From: Pseudomonas poae | Lineage (GTDB): Bacteria; Pseudomonadota; Gammaproteobacteria; Pseudomonadales; Pseudomonadaceae | Reading direction: 5' to 3' | NCBI RefSeq assembly: GCF_001439785.1 | Contig: NZ_JYLI01000004.1 | Coordinates: 186,001 to 250,000 of the forward strand | Length of the DNA stretch: 64,000 nt | Shown here: positions 1-7,992 of the stretch, piece after piece | Numbering within the stretch: the stretch's first letter is position 1 | Layout of the letters: each line of letters opens with the position of its first letter | Made by a program: the position numbers and the translations under genes | Notes under the pieces: model-generated | Seen by the model: only the letters and a program-made list of their open reading frames with translations | Databases searched by the model: none | Told to the model about the DNA's origin: nothing

Positions 1-494
1 TGGGCAGCCAGGATGTGGGCCAGGCATTCGAGCAGGTACGGGCGAAAGTGCTGGGGCGTGAGCGCGACTTGGCCAAGCTGCGCCAGGAGGTCAGCGAGAT
101 GCGCGCCAGGATGCGCGACAACCTCGGCACCAAGGCCACCACGGCCGGTACCGGCGCCAATGCCTTCGAGGCTACGGCCGTGTTCGACCTCAAGCAGGAC
201 GCCGGAGGTATCGTCGATATTGAATTTATGGTGCAATACGCGGCTTTGGCGTGGTCTGCGCAACATCCTTCGTTGCTGCGCTTCACCGACAATATCCGCA
301 TTCTGGAGGGCCTGGAGCAGGTCGGGCTGATGCCCGCCGCCGATGCCCATCTGTTGCGTGAGGTGTACAAGGCCTACCGTTCTGCCGCACACCGCCAGGC
401 CTTGCAAAACGAGGCCGGCACGGTAGCCGGGGATCAGTTCGCCGACGAACGGCGCCAGGTGATGCGGATCTGGAATGAACTGGGGTTAAGCTGA
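1..494 (+). CDS. glnE: Glutamate-ammonia-ligase adenylyltransferase, 3' end only (GlnE)
   Basis: This is the last ~163 residues of GlnE, the large enzyme that adenylylates and deadenylylates glutamine synthetase according to nitrogen status. The window cuts off the 5' part, so neither catalytic domain's start is visible. What remains matches the C-terminal adenylyltransferase half: the segment FDLKQDAGGIVDIEFMVQY carries the acidic metal-binding pattern of the nucleotidyltransferase fold, followed by a helical tail ending RIWNELGLS. In P. aeruginosa the next gene is ilvE; here a repeat and a hairpin precede waaF instead. Partial because of the window edge, not visibly broken. Confidence 0.93.
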   Translation, partial: GSQDVGQAFEQVRAKVLGRERDLAKLRQEVSEMRARMRDNLGTKATTAGTGANAFEATAVFDLKQDAGGIVDIEFMVQYAALAWSAQHPSLLRFTDNIRILEGLEQVGLMPAADAHLLREVYKAYRSAAHRQALQNEAGTVAGDQFADERRQVMRIWNELGLS

Positions 495-534
495 TTAATT
501 AAGTGGCTCCAATTTAATCTGGAAATCGGCTTTA

Positions 535-622
535 TGTGGGAGCCGGGCTTGCCCGCGATGCAGGCGCCTCGGTACTTCAGCCATACCGAAGCGATGCCAT
601 CGCAGGCAAGCCAGCTCCCACA
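535..622. repeat. REP-like inverted repeat
   Basis: Two ~25-base arms (535-560 and 598-622) are near-perfect inverted copies starting TGTGGGAGC and ending CTCCCACA, with a GGCTTGCC core. The spacer has its own short dyad around CGGTA/TACCG. This is the typical paired REP (BIME-like) architecture of fluorescent pseudomonads and is non-coding. Confidence 0.8.
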
Positions 623-651
623 AAAAGCGCGATCTACAATCATTGTCGAGG

Positions 652-673
652 CGGGGAGGCATAAGCCTCCCCG
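652..673 (+). terminator. Hairpin, possible intrinsic terminator upstream of waaF
   Basis: A perfect 9-bp stem CGGGGAGGC / GCCTCCCCG closes on the loop ATAA. The following TATCGTTT is only a weak U-tract. It sits 20 bases before the waaF start, so it would end a transcript arriving from upstream, or lie in the waaF leader. Confidence 0.45.
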
Positions 674-692
674 TATCGTTTGTGGAAACTAC

Positions 693-1727
693 ATGAATAT
701 TCTGATCGTTGGGCCCAGTTGGGTCGGTGACATGGTGATGGCACAGACACTGTTCCAGTGCCTGCGCCAGCGCCATCCAGACTGCCAGATCGACGTGCTC
801 GCCCCCGAGTGGAGCCGACCGATCCTTGAGCGTATGCCTGAAGTGCGCCAGGCCTTGAGTTTTCCGCTCGGCCACGGTGCGCTTGAGCTGGCGACGCGCC
901 GGCGTATCGGCAAGTCCCTGGCCGGCCGGTACGACCAGGCGATCCTGCTGCCCAACTCGCTCAAGTCGGCGCTGGTGCCCTATTTTGCCGGCATCCCCAA
1001 GCGCACCGGCTGGCGCGGCGAGTTTCGTTATGTGCTGCTCAACGATGTGCGCACCCTCGACAAAACACGCTACCCGCTGATGATCGAGCGCTTCATGGCC
1101 CTGGCCTATGCGCCGGGCGCCGAGCTGCCCACGCCGTACCCACGGCCGAGCCTGCAAATCGACCCGCTGACCCGTGACGCCGCGCTGACCAAGTTCGGCC
1201 TGCAGTTGGATCGCCCGGTGCTGGCGCTGTGCCCGGGGGCGGAGTTTGGCGAGTCCAAGCGCTGGCCGTCGGAGCATTACGCCAAAGTCGCCGAGACGAA
1301 GATTCGCGAAGGGTGGCAGGTGTGGCTGTTCGGTTCGAAAAACGATCATTCGGTGGGCGAAGACATCCGCCAGCGCCTGATCCCAGGCCTGCGCGAAGAA
1401 GCGGTGAACCTGAGCGGCGAGACCTCGCTGGCCGAGGCGATCGACTTGCTCTCCTGCGCCGATTCGGTGGTGTCCAACGACTCCGGGCTGATGCACGTGG
1501 CCGCCGCGCTGAACCGTCCGCTGGTGGCGGTGTACGGCTCCACCTCGCCGGGCTTTACGCCGCCGTTGGCCGACAAGGTCGAAGTGGTGCGCCTGGGCCT
1601 GGAATGCAGCCCGTGCTTTGAACGCACCTGCCGGTTTGGCCACTACAACTGCCTGCGCCAATTACTGCCCCAGCCGGTGACCGATGCGCTGCAGCGGTTG
1701 CAGGGCGACGTGGTCGAGGTTCACTGA
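693..1727 (+). CDS. waaF: ADP-heptose:LPS heptosyltransferase II
   Basis: A GT9-family transferase of 344 residues that adds the second L-glycero-D-manno-heptose to the inner core at the cytoplasmic face of the inner membrane. The N-terminus reads MNILIVGPSWVGDMVMAQ, the usual start of the N-terminal Rossmann lobe. The C-terminal lobe has the nucleotide-sugar motif SNDSGLMHVAAAL followed by VYGSTSPGFTPP, and a Cys-rich tail (CSPCFERTCRFGHYNCL) typical of WaaF. The open frame extends upstream to 534 through the repeat region, but the ATG at 693 fits the conserved N-terminus. It is the first gene of the core operon; waaC follows one base after its stop. Confidence 0.96.
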   Translation: MNILIVGPSWVGDMVMAQTLFQCLRQRHPDCQIDVLAPEWSRPILERMPEVRQALSFPLGHGALELATRRRIGKSLAGRYDQAILLPNSLKSALVPYFAGIPKRTGWRGEFRYVLLNDVRTLDKTRYPLMIERFMALAYAPGAELPTPYPRPSLQIDPLTRDAALTKFGLQLDRPVLALCPGAEFGESKRWPSEHYAKVAETKIREGWQVWLFGSKNDHSVGEDIRQRLIPGLREEAVNLSGETSLAEAIDLLSCADSVVSNDSGLMHVAAALNRPLVAVYGSTSPGFTPPLADKVEVVRLGLECSPCFERTCRFGHYNCLRQLLPQPVTDALQRLQGDVVEVH

Positions 1728-1728
1728 G

Positions 1729-2790
1729 TTGCGGGTACTGGTAATCAAGACCTCATCCCTGGGCGACGTGATCCATGCGTTGCCGGCACTCACCGATGCG
1801 GCGCGGGCGATCCCCGGCATCCGGTTCGACTGGGTGGTGGAAGAAGGCTTTGCCGAAATCCCCACCTGGCACCCGGCGGTCGACAAGGTGATTCCGGTGG
1901 CGATTCGCCGCTGGCGCAAGAATATCTGGCAAACCCTCAAAAGCGGCGAGTGGCGACGCTTCAAACAGAGCCTTCAGTCGACCAAATACGACCTGGTCAT
2001 CGACGCCCAGGGCCTGCTTAAAAGCGCCTGGCTGACCCGCTACGTGCGTGCGCCCGTTGCCGGGTTCGATAAAAGCTCGGCCCGTGAGCCCATGGCGGCG
2101 CGTTTCTATTCGCGGCGCCTGGCCGTGGCCCGTGGGCAACATGCGGTGGAGCGGCTGCGCCAGCTGTTCGCCGTGGCCCTGGGCTACGACCTGCCCAAAG
2201 GCCTGGGCGACTACGGCCTGAGTGTGGAAAAACTGCTCGGCCTGCCGCCGGAAAAACCCTTTGTCCTGCTGTTACACGGCACCACCTGGGACACCAAGCA
2301 CTGGCCCGAAGCCTATTGGCGCGAGCTGGCCGAGCGCATGGGCCGCCTGGGTGTGGACGTGAAACTGCCCTGGGGCAATGCCGACGAAAAAGCCCGCGCC
2401 GAACGCCTGGCCCAAGGCTTGAGCAACGCCCAGGTGCTGCCCAAACTCAACCTGGCCGGCGTTGCCCGCGTATTGGCCGGCGCCCGCGCCTGCGTGGCGG
2501 TCGACACCGGCCTCGGCCACCTCGCCGCGGCGCTGGACGTGCCGACCATTTCCCTGTTCGGCCCCACCAATCCGGGCCTGACCGGCGCCTACGGCAAGGG
2601 CCAGATTCACCTGGCCAGCGACTGGCCGTGTGCACCCTGCCTGCAAAAACACTGTACCTATCAACCGACGGCCGACGACGTGCGTCGGTTCGACATCCAG
2701 CGCGAGTCGCCCCTGTGCTTCACGCGCCTGAACCCTGAGCGTGTGGCAAGCCGACTGAGCACGTTGTTACTGGCTGAGGAGCTGCACTGA
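1729..2790 (+). CDS. waaC: ADP-heptose:LPS heptosyltransferase I
   Basis: A GT9 enzyme of 353 residues that transfers the first heptose onto Kdo2-lipid A. The protein begins (M)RVLVIKTSSLGDVIHALPAL, the hallmark WaaC N-terminus. The C-terminal donor-binding motif is VDTGLGHLAAALDVPTISLFG followed by PTNPGLTGAYG. The conserved N-terminus falls on a TTG at 1729, one base after the waaF TGA, with a GAGG purine run about ten bases upstream; the in-frame ATG at 1684 lies inside waaF and would add unconserved residues. The stop overlaps the waaG start, indicating translational coupling. Confidence 0.95.
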   Translation: MRVLVIKTSSLGDVIHALPALTDAARAIPGIRFDWVVEEGFAEIPTWHPAVDKVIPVAIRRWRKNIWQTLKSGEWRRFKQSLQSTKYDLVIDAQGLLKSAWLTRYVRAPVAGFDKSSAREPMAARFYSRRLAVARGQHAVERLRQLFAVALGYDLPKGLGDYGLSVEKLLGLPPEKPFVLLLHGTTWDTKHWPEAYWRELAERMGRLGVDVKLPWGNADEKARAERLAQGLSNAQVLPKLNLAGVARVLAGARACVAVDTGLGHLAAALDVPTISLFGPTNPGLTGAYGKGQIHLASDWPCAPCLQKHCTYQPTADDVRRFDIQRESPLCFTRLNPERVASRLSTLLLAEELH

Positions 2791-3914
2791 TGCAACTGGC
2801 ATTTGTTCTGTACAAATACTTCCCCTTCGGTGGCCTGCAGCGCGACTTCATGCGCATCGCCCTGGAATGCCAGCAGCGCGGCCACACCATTCGTGTCTAT
2901 ACGCTGATCTGGGAGGGCGATATCCCGTCGGGCTTCGAGGTGCTGGTGGCGCCGGTCAAGGCGTTTTTCAACCATCGGCGCAATGAAAAACTCAGCGCCT
3001 GGATGGAGGCAGACCTGGCCAAACGCCCGGTCGACCGCCTGATCGGCTTCAACAAGATGCCCGGCCTGGACGTTTACTACGCCGCCGATGGCTGCTTTGA
3101 AGACAAGGCGCAAAACCTGCGTCACTCGCTGTACCGCTATTTCGGTCGCTACAAGCACTTTGCCGACTACGAGCGCGCCGTGTTCGCCAAAGATGCCAAG
3201 ACCGAAGTGCTGATGATCTCCGAAGTTCAGCAGCCGCTCTTTATCAAGCACTACGACACCCCGCTTGAGCGCTTTCACCTGCTGCCGCCGGGCATTGCCC
3301 AGGACCGCCGGGCGCCGCCGAACGCGGCCGAGATTCGCGAAGGCTTTCGCCAGGAATTCAACCTGGGCGATGACGACCTGTTGCTGGTGCAGATCGGCTC
3401 GGGCTTCAAGACCAAGGGCGTCGATCGCAGCCTCAAGGCCGTGGCCGCATTGCCCGCCGAGCTGAAAAAACGCACGCGCCTGTTTGTAATCGGCCAGGAC
3501 GACCCCAAAGTATTCCAATTGCAGAGCGCCACGCTTGGCCTGGGCGACAATGTGCAGTTTCTCAAGGGACGCAGCGATATCCCTCGCTTCCTGCTGGGCG
3601 CCGACCTGTTGATCCACCCGGCGTACAACGAAAACACCGGCACCGTGTTGCTCGAAGCACTGGTGGCCGGTCTGCCGGTGCTGGTGTCGGCGGTGTGTGG
3701 CTACGCCCATTACATCGCCGAAGCCGACAGTGGCCTGGTGCTCGATGAGCCGTTTGAACAGAACCAGCTCAACGCGTACCTGGCCCGCATGTTGACCGAT
3801 TCTGCACAGCGCGCGGCCTGGGGCCGCAATGGGCTGGCCTATGCCGAGACAGCCGACCTCTACAGCATGCCGCAGCACGCGGCGGATGTGATTCTGGCGG
3901 AGCCAAAACCATGA
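2790..3914 (+). CDS. waaG: LPS core glucosyltransferase WaaG
   Basis: A retaining GT4 glycosyltransferase of 374 residues, expected to add the first hexose of the outer core to heptose II. The N-terminus MQLAFVLYKYFPFGGLQRDF is the acceptor lobe with the glycine-rich loop. The donor lobe contains GSGFKTKGVDRSLKAVAAL and the catalytic E-x7-E region HPAYNENTGTVLLEALVAG. In P. aeruginosa the homologue adds a galactosamine residue, so the exact sugar here cannot be read from sequence. The ATG shares its first base with the waaC stop, and waaP starts four bases before its end. Confidence 0.93.
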   Translation: MQLAFVLYKYFPFGGLQRDFMRIALECQQRGHTIRVYTLIWEGDIPSGFEVLVAPVKAFFNHRRNEKLSAWMEADLAKRPVDRLIGFNKMPGLDVYYAADGCFEDKAQNLRHSLYRYFGRYKHFADYERAVFAKDAKTEVLMISEVQQPLFIKHYDTPLERFHLLPPGIAQDRRAPPNAAEIREGFRQEFNLGDDDLLLVQIGSGFKTKGVDRSLKAVAALPAELKKRTRLFVIGQDDPKVFQLQSATLGLGDNVQFLKGRSDIPRFLLGADLLIHPAYNENTGTVLLEALVAGLPVLVSAVCGYAHYIAEADSGLVLDEPFEQNQLNAYLARMLTDSAQRAAWGRNGLAYAETADLYSMPQHAADVILAEPKP

Positions 3915-4717
3915 AGTTGATGCTTGCCGAACCGTTCAAGAGCCTCTGGGCCGGACGCGATGCGTTCGCCGAGGTGGAGCGTCTGGAGGGCGAGGTGTAC
4001 CGCGAACTCGAAGCCCGTCGCACGCTGCGCACCGAGGTCGAGGGGCGTGGTTATTTTGTGAAGATCCACCGGGGTATCGGTTGGGGCGAGATCGTCAAGA
4101 ACCTCGTCACCGCCAAGCTGCCGGTACTCGGCGCGGGCCAGGAGTGGCTGGCGATCCAGCGTCTGCAGGAAGTCGGCGTGCCGACCATGACCGCTGTCGC
4201 CTATGGCGAGCGCGGCAGCAACCCGGCCGATCAGCACTCGTTCATCATCACCGAAGAGCTGGCGCCTACCATCAGTCTTGAAGATTTCAGCATCGACTGG
4301 GTCAAGCAGCCGCCCGAGCCGCGCTTGAAGCGCGCGCTGATCGCCGAAGTGGCGCGCATGACCGGCATGATGCATCGCGGCGGCGTCAACCATCGCGATT
4401 GCTATATCTGTCACTTCCTGCTGCACACCGACACGCCGGTGACCGCCGAGCATTTCAAGCTGTCGGTGATCGACCTGCACCGCGCGCAGACCCGCGCCAG
4501 AATCAGCCATCGCTGGCGCAACAAGGACCTGGCCGCGCTGTACTTCTCGGCGCTGGACATCGGCCTTACCCGCCGCGACAAATTGCGTTTCCTCAAGGGC
4601 TATTTCCAGCAGCCGCTGCGCCGCATCCTGGCCGAAGAAAGCGCCTTGCTGCAGTGGCTGCAAGGCAAGGCCGACAAGCTGTATGCCCGCAAGCAGCGTT
4701 ACGGGGATGCGCTCTGA
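3911..4717 (+). CDS. waaP: LPS core heptose I kinase
   Basis: A eukaryotic-like sugar kinase of 268 residues that phosphorylates heptose I, a step essential in P. aeruginosa and needed for export of complete core. The catalytic loop HRDCYICHFLL is present with the catalytic aspartate at residue 163, followed by the metal-binding VIDLHRAQ near 187-193. Length equals that of the family. The start overlaps waaG by ATGA, and the stop overlaps the next kinase-fold gene. It is the only member of the four adjacent kinase-fold genes with the full WaaP-type HRD motif. Confidence 0.95.
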   Translation: MKLMLAEPFKSLWAGRDAFAEVERLEGEVYRELEARRTLRTEVEGRGYFVKIHRGIGWGEIVKNLVTAKLPVLGAGQEWLAIQRLQEVGVPTMTAVAYGERGSNPADQHSFIITEELAPTISLEDFSIDWVKQPPEPRLKRALIAEVARMTGMMHRGGVNHRDCYICHFLLHTDTPVTAEHFKLSVIDLHRAQTRARISHRWRNKDLAALYFSALDIGLTRRDKLRFLKGYFQQPLRRILAEESALLQWLQGKADKLYARKQRYGDAL

Positions 4718-5451
4718 TGGCGGGTTGGAACCTGGAGCCTGCGTACGCCAACCTCGCGGATGACTTCGGCAGCCTGGAGGCGGTGTTTGCCTTGCAGGGC
4801 GAACGGCTGACCCGCGACCCGCTGTCGGAAGTGATCCGCGTGGAACGCGGCGGGGTCAATTACTACGTCAAGCGCTACGTCGGTGCCGGTAAAGGCTTGC
4901 GCCGCTACCTGGGCAAGCCCCGGGTGAAGTCCGAGTGGCAGAACCTCAAGCGCTTCGCCAAGTGGGGCATTCCCACTGCCGACGTGGTTGCCTGGGGCCT
5001 GGAGCGCAACGGCCTGGCCTACGACCGTGGGGCGATGATCACCCGTGAGCTGCCCAGGACCGAAGATCTGTCGGCGCTGGCCGAGCACAAGGACGCGCGC
5101 CTCAAGGATCCCCGCTGGGTCAATGCGGTCAGCCGCCAGCTCGCCGAATACACGCGCACCATGCACGAACACCGGTTTACCCATAACGATTTGAAGTGGC
5201 GCAACCTGCTGGTGGATGACCAGGCCACGCTGTACCTGATCGACTGCCCCAATGGCGATTTCTGGCGCGGCTTCTGGCTCAAGTACCGCATCACCAAGGA
5301 CCTGGCGTGCCTGGACAAAGTGGCCAAGTATCACCTGTCGGCCACCCAGCGCCTGCGCTTTTACATGCAATATCGCCAACGCACGCACCTGACGGTGTCG
5401 GACAAACTGCGGATTCGCCACGTGGTGAAGTTTTTCGAGGGACGCGAATGA
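4717..5451 (+). CDS. LPS core kinase-family protein (PA5008-like)
   Basis: A 244-residue protein of the Kdo/WaaP (InaA-related) kinase family, corresponding in position to P. aeruginosa PA5008. The catalytic loop HNDLKWRNLL (Asp158, Asn163) and the metal-binding aspartate in LIDCPNGD (Asp176) are intact, so it should be an active kinase. The likely substrate is a core heptose phosphate position, inferred from its operon only. The start ATG at 4717 overlaps the waaP stop; an upstream extension in frame lies inside waaP and is rejected. The stop overlaps the following gene by ATGA. Confidence 0.88.
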   Translation: MAGWNLEPAYANLADDFGSLEAVFALQGERLTRDPLSEVIRVERGGVNYYVKRYVGAGKGLRRYLGKPRVKSEWQNLKRFAKWGIPTADVVAWGLERNGLAYDRGAMITRELPRTEDLSALAEHKDARLKDPRWVNAVSRQLAEYTRTMHEHRFTHNDLKWRNLLVDDQATLYLIDCPNGDFWRGFWLKYRITKDLACLDKVAKYHLSATQRLRFYMQYRQRTHLTVSDKLRIRHVVKFFEGRE

Positions 5452-6200
5452 GTGACTTCCTGGCGGCCGAGGACCGCGCTCTGCTTGAGCGCCACGGCCT
5501 GGCCACTTTCGACGCCCTGTGGGCCAAGCAACTGGACGCGGTGGACGAGCCGAACACCAGCCGTGGCGGCTGGAGCAGCGTGTTTCGCCTGGAGCTCGAC
5601 GGCCACGGTTACTACCTCAAGCGCCAGAGCAATTATCTGACACGCACCTTGCACAGCCCGTTGGGCGAGCCGAGCTTCGCCCGCGAGTTTCGCAATATCA
5701 GCCGGTATCGGGCGCTGGGCATCCCGGCACTGCAGGCGGCGTTTTTTGGCGAGCGCAAGGTCGCGGGCGAACGCCGCGCGATGCTGCTGACGCGTGCGCT
5801 GGATGGCTGGAACGACCTGGACTCGTTGCTGGAGCAATGGTCGTCACTGAGCGACGCCCAGCACCACGCGATCCTGCTGGCCTGCGGTCGGCTGGCGCGT
5901 CAGTTGCACAGCGTGGGCCAGGTGCACGGCTGTTTTTACCCCAAGCATATTTTTTTGCAGGCGACCGGTGACGGTTGCGCCGCGCAACTGATCGACCTGG
6001 AGAAAACCCGCCCGTTGCTGTTCGGCTGGCGTGACCGGGTCAAGGACCTGGAACCGCTGTTGCGCCGCGCGCCGCAGTGGTCGCAGACCCAGGTGCGGCA
6101 ACTGCTGGCGGCGTATCTTGAGCAACCGCAGGACAGCGCGCTGGTCGATACCTGGTACCAGCGCCTCACTGCGCGGCGCAGCCACAAGGAGAACCGCTGA
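5448..6200 (+). CDS. InaA-family LPS kinase-like protein, catalytic Asp missing
   Basis: A 250-residue kinase-fold protein, positional match to P. aeruginosa PA5007. The N-lobe has the glycine-rich GGWSSVFRLEL and a candidate ATP-binding Lys in YYLKRQ. Aligning its catalytic loop HGCFYPKHIFL (160-170) with WaaP HRDCYICHFLL without gaps puts Cys162 where the catalytic Asp should be. The metal-binding aspartate in LIDLEKTR (Asp183) is retained. It may be a pseudokinase or use another residue. It overlaps both neighbours by a few bases and is probably cotranslated with the other core kinases. Confidence 0.86.
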   Translation: MSDFLAAEDRALLERHGLATFDALWAKQLDAVDEPNTSRGGWSSVFRLELDGHGYYLKRQSNYLTRTLHSPLGEPSFAREFRNISRYRALGIPALQAAFFGERKVAGERRAMLLTRALDGWNDLDSLLEQWSSLSDAQHHAILLACGRLARQLHSVGQVHGCFYPKHIFLQATGDGCAAQLIDLEKTRPLLFGWRDRVKDLEPLLRRAPQWSQTQVRQLLAAYLEQPQDSALVDTWYQRLTARRSHKENR

Positions 6201-7645
6201 TGCGTTTGTCCGAACTCAAACAGGCCGGACGCCGTCCGAGCCTGCCGCTGACCATCGAGTTGGCGGATGCGGCCGGCACTGGCCAATTGCAACTGCTGAG
6301 CCTGTTGCGCGTGTTGCCGGGCGAGCGCTACGTGGGCGCGGCGGTTTGGCGGGGGCGCCCGGTACTGGCCAAGTTGCTGGTGGGCAGCAAGGCGGCGCGG
6401 CACTTTCAGCGTGAATTGAGCGGTGTGCGCCTGCTGGCCGAGCAAGGGCTGACGACGCCGCTGCTGCTCGCCGATGGCTTGCAGGAAGGCGAGGGCGGCT
6501 GGCTGTTGTTCGAATTTATCGAGGGCGCCCAAAGCTTGGCCGACGCCTGGCGCGCGGTCGAAGACTTGCCGCCGTTGGCCGATGAGCAGACGGCGGTGCT
6601 GGCCGAAGCCCTGGGCGCGATTGCGCAGATGCATGCCAAGGGCGTGTGGCAGCAAGATTTGCACCTGGACAATCTGCTGCGCCAGGGCGACACGCTGTAC
6701 CTGATCGACGGTGCCGGTGTGCGGGTTGAAGAGGCGGGCAAGCCGCTGTCGCGCAACCGCGTGCTGGAAAACCTCGGGGTGTTCTTTGCGCAGTTGCCCA
6801 GGAACCTTGAGCCGTTTACCGAAGAATTGCTGGTGTATTACCTGCTGAGCAACGGCGAGCACGCATTGCCGCTGCAGGCGCTGGAAAAACAGGTGCGCAA
6901 GGTCAGCGCCTGGCGCCTGAAGGACTTCCTCGGCAAAGTGGGCCGCGAGTGCACGCTGTTCAGCGTGCAGCGCGGCGCCTTTGGCTTGCGCGCGATTCGT
7001 CGCGAAGAAGAAGCGGCGATGTTGCCCGTGCTGGAGCAGGCCGACGCATTGCTGGATCAGGGGCACCTGTACAAGACCGGCGGCGCAGCCAGCGTGGCCA
7101 GGGTCGAAGTGGCCGGCCGGCCGCTGGTGATCAAGCGCTATAACATCAAGGGCTTCGCCCATTGGCTCAAGCGCTTCTGGCGCCCAAGCCGCGCCTGGCA
7201 TTCCTGGCGCGAGGGCAACCGCCTGGCGTTCCTCGGCATCGCCACGCCCAAGCCGTTGGCGGTGCTGGAAAAACGCTTTTTCTGGCTGCGCAGCCGGGCC
7301 TACCTGGTGACGGAATACCTGCCGGGACCGGACATCATTGAGCGCTTTGCGCCTTACGTGGAAAACGGCGACGCCCCCGAAGCCGAGTTGCAGGCGCTCG
7401 ACCAACTGTTCGCCGAACTGATCCGCGAGCGCATCAGCCATGGCGATTTCAAAGGCCACAACTTGTTCTGGGCCGGGGATCGGTGGTCGCTGATCGACCT
7501 GGATGCGATGTGCCAACACACCTCCGATGCCAGCTTTGCGCAGGCGTTTGCCAGAGACCGCGCGCGGTTCATGCGCAACTGGCCTGAAAGCAGCGCGTTG
7601 TATCAGCTGATTGATCAGCGCCTGCCCACTCGCACGAGCGCATAA
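6200..7645 (+). CDS. Tandem kinase-fold LPS core protein (PA5006-like)
   Basis: A 481-residue protein, positional match to PA5006, with two kinase-type modules. The first has catalytic loop QQDLHLDNLL (Asp153, Asn158) and metal-binding LIDGAGVRV. The second has an ATP-lysine segment LVIKRYNIKG, the loop HGDFKGHN (414-421, Asp416) and LIDLDAM. Both modules keep the catalytic and metal aspartates. It likely phosphorylates core sugars with its operon partners, but the substrate is unknown. It is the last gene of the waaF operon; an inverted repeat ending in a T-run follows. Confidence 0.87.
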   Translation: MRLSELKQAGRRPSLPLTIELADAAGTGQLQLLSLLRVLPGERYVGAAVWRGRPVLAKLLVGSKAARHFQRELSGVRLLAEQGLTTPLLLADGLQEGEGGWLLFEFIEGAQSLADAWRAVEDLPPLADEQTAVLAEALGAIAQMHAKGVWQQDLHLDNLLRQGDTLYLIDGAGVRVEEAGKPLSRNRVLENLGVFFAQLPRNLEPFTEELLVYYLLSNGEHALPLQALEKQVRKVSAWRLKDFLGKVGRECTLFSVQRGAFGLRAIRREEEAAMLPVLEQADALLDQGHLYKTGGAASVARVEVAGRPLVIKRYNIKGFAHWLKRFWRPSRAWHSWREGNRLAFLGIATPKPLAVLEKRFFWLRSRAYLVTEYLPGPDIIERFAPYVENGDAPEAELQALDQLFAELIRERISHGDFKGHNLFWAGDRWSLIDLDAMCQHTSDASFAQAFARDRARFMRNWPESSALYQLIDQRLPTRTSA

Positions 7646-7659
7646 GATCCAGAGGGGGA

Positions 7660-7739
7660 GGTGGCTTGCTCCCGATGAGGGTGTGTCAGTCGGTACCTGA
7701 GTTGACTGCCCGCCGCTATCGGGAGCGAGGCCCCTTTTT
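7660..7739 (+). terminator. Imperfect inverted repeat with T-run after the core kinase operon
   Basis: The arm GGCTTGCTCCCGAT at 7663-7676 pairs with ATCGGGAGCGAGGCC at 7718-7732, and is followed by a TTTTT run. The sequence is REP-like, but its place just after the last kinase gene and the T-run suggest it can end transcription. No gene is seen from here to 8055; the 106-codon open frame inside is GC-shadow-like and has no ribosome-binding site. Confidence 0.4.
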
Positions 7740-7794
7740 ATTAAGTACAAAGACAACTTGTAATTTAAAGCCTGAAATTTCAGGCAAGCCCGCT

Positions 7795-7855
7795 CGCCAC
7801 AGAGGCTACGGTTTGCTGTGCGGCAGCACCAAGTCGAAGATTTGTCGGAGGCTCC
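7795..7855. repeat. 61-base repeat, copy 1, attached to a REP half-site
   Basis: This stretch begins CGCCACAGAGGCT and runs through CCAAGTCG to GGCTC. It matches 25866-25926 at roughly 48 of 61 positions by eye. In both places it directly continues a REP arm ending in CGCCACAG. No open frame or known element was recognised. Confidence 0.55.
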
Positions 7856-7903
7856 TTGACTGGAATGATTCATGTCAGATGGATCCAGGTATATGTCGCC
7901 TGG

Positions 7904-7931
7904 GCAACAGCAATGGGGCAATTGTTGTTGC
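7904..7931. promoter_or_regulatory. Inverted repeat, candidate activator-binding site (UAS)
   Basis: GCAACAGCAAT (7904-7914) and ATTGTTGTTGC (7921-7931) form an 11-6-11 dyad with one mismatch. Its centre lies about 80-90 bases upstream of the -24/-12 element, the usual place for a sigma-54 enhancer-binding protein site. A TTGCGCAA palindrome overlaps its right end (7928-7935). The cognate regulator is not in the window. Confidence 0.5.
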
Positions 7932-7962
7932 GCAAGAACAGTCCGCGTTTGCTTTTTTTCTT

Positions 7963-7975
7963 TATTTCATTGATT
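7963..7975. promoter_or_regulatory. IHF-like site
   Basis: TATTTCATTGATT matches the reverse complement of the IHF consensus WATCAANNNNTTR with one mismatch. It sits in AT-rich DNA between the upstream dyad and the sigma-54 element, the position where IHF bends DNA for activator looping. Confidence 0.45.
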
Positions 7976-7992
7976 TAAATAGATAAAAATCC

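Noticed and set aside
652..673. The GC hairpin before waaF as a riboswitch or attenuator.
   Set aside because: It is a single short stem with no conserved aptamer motif and no leader-peptide codons.
5936..7921. A 661-codon minus-strand frame antisense to the tandem kinase gene.
   Set aside because: Same shadow effect; low-complexity Gln/Arg/His composition and no ribosome-binding site.
7666..7986. A 106-codon plus-strand frame in the gap before the ABC operon.
   Set aside because: It runs across a REP-like repeat and the regulatory sites, begins with a weak start and has no family resemblance.
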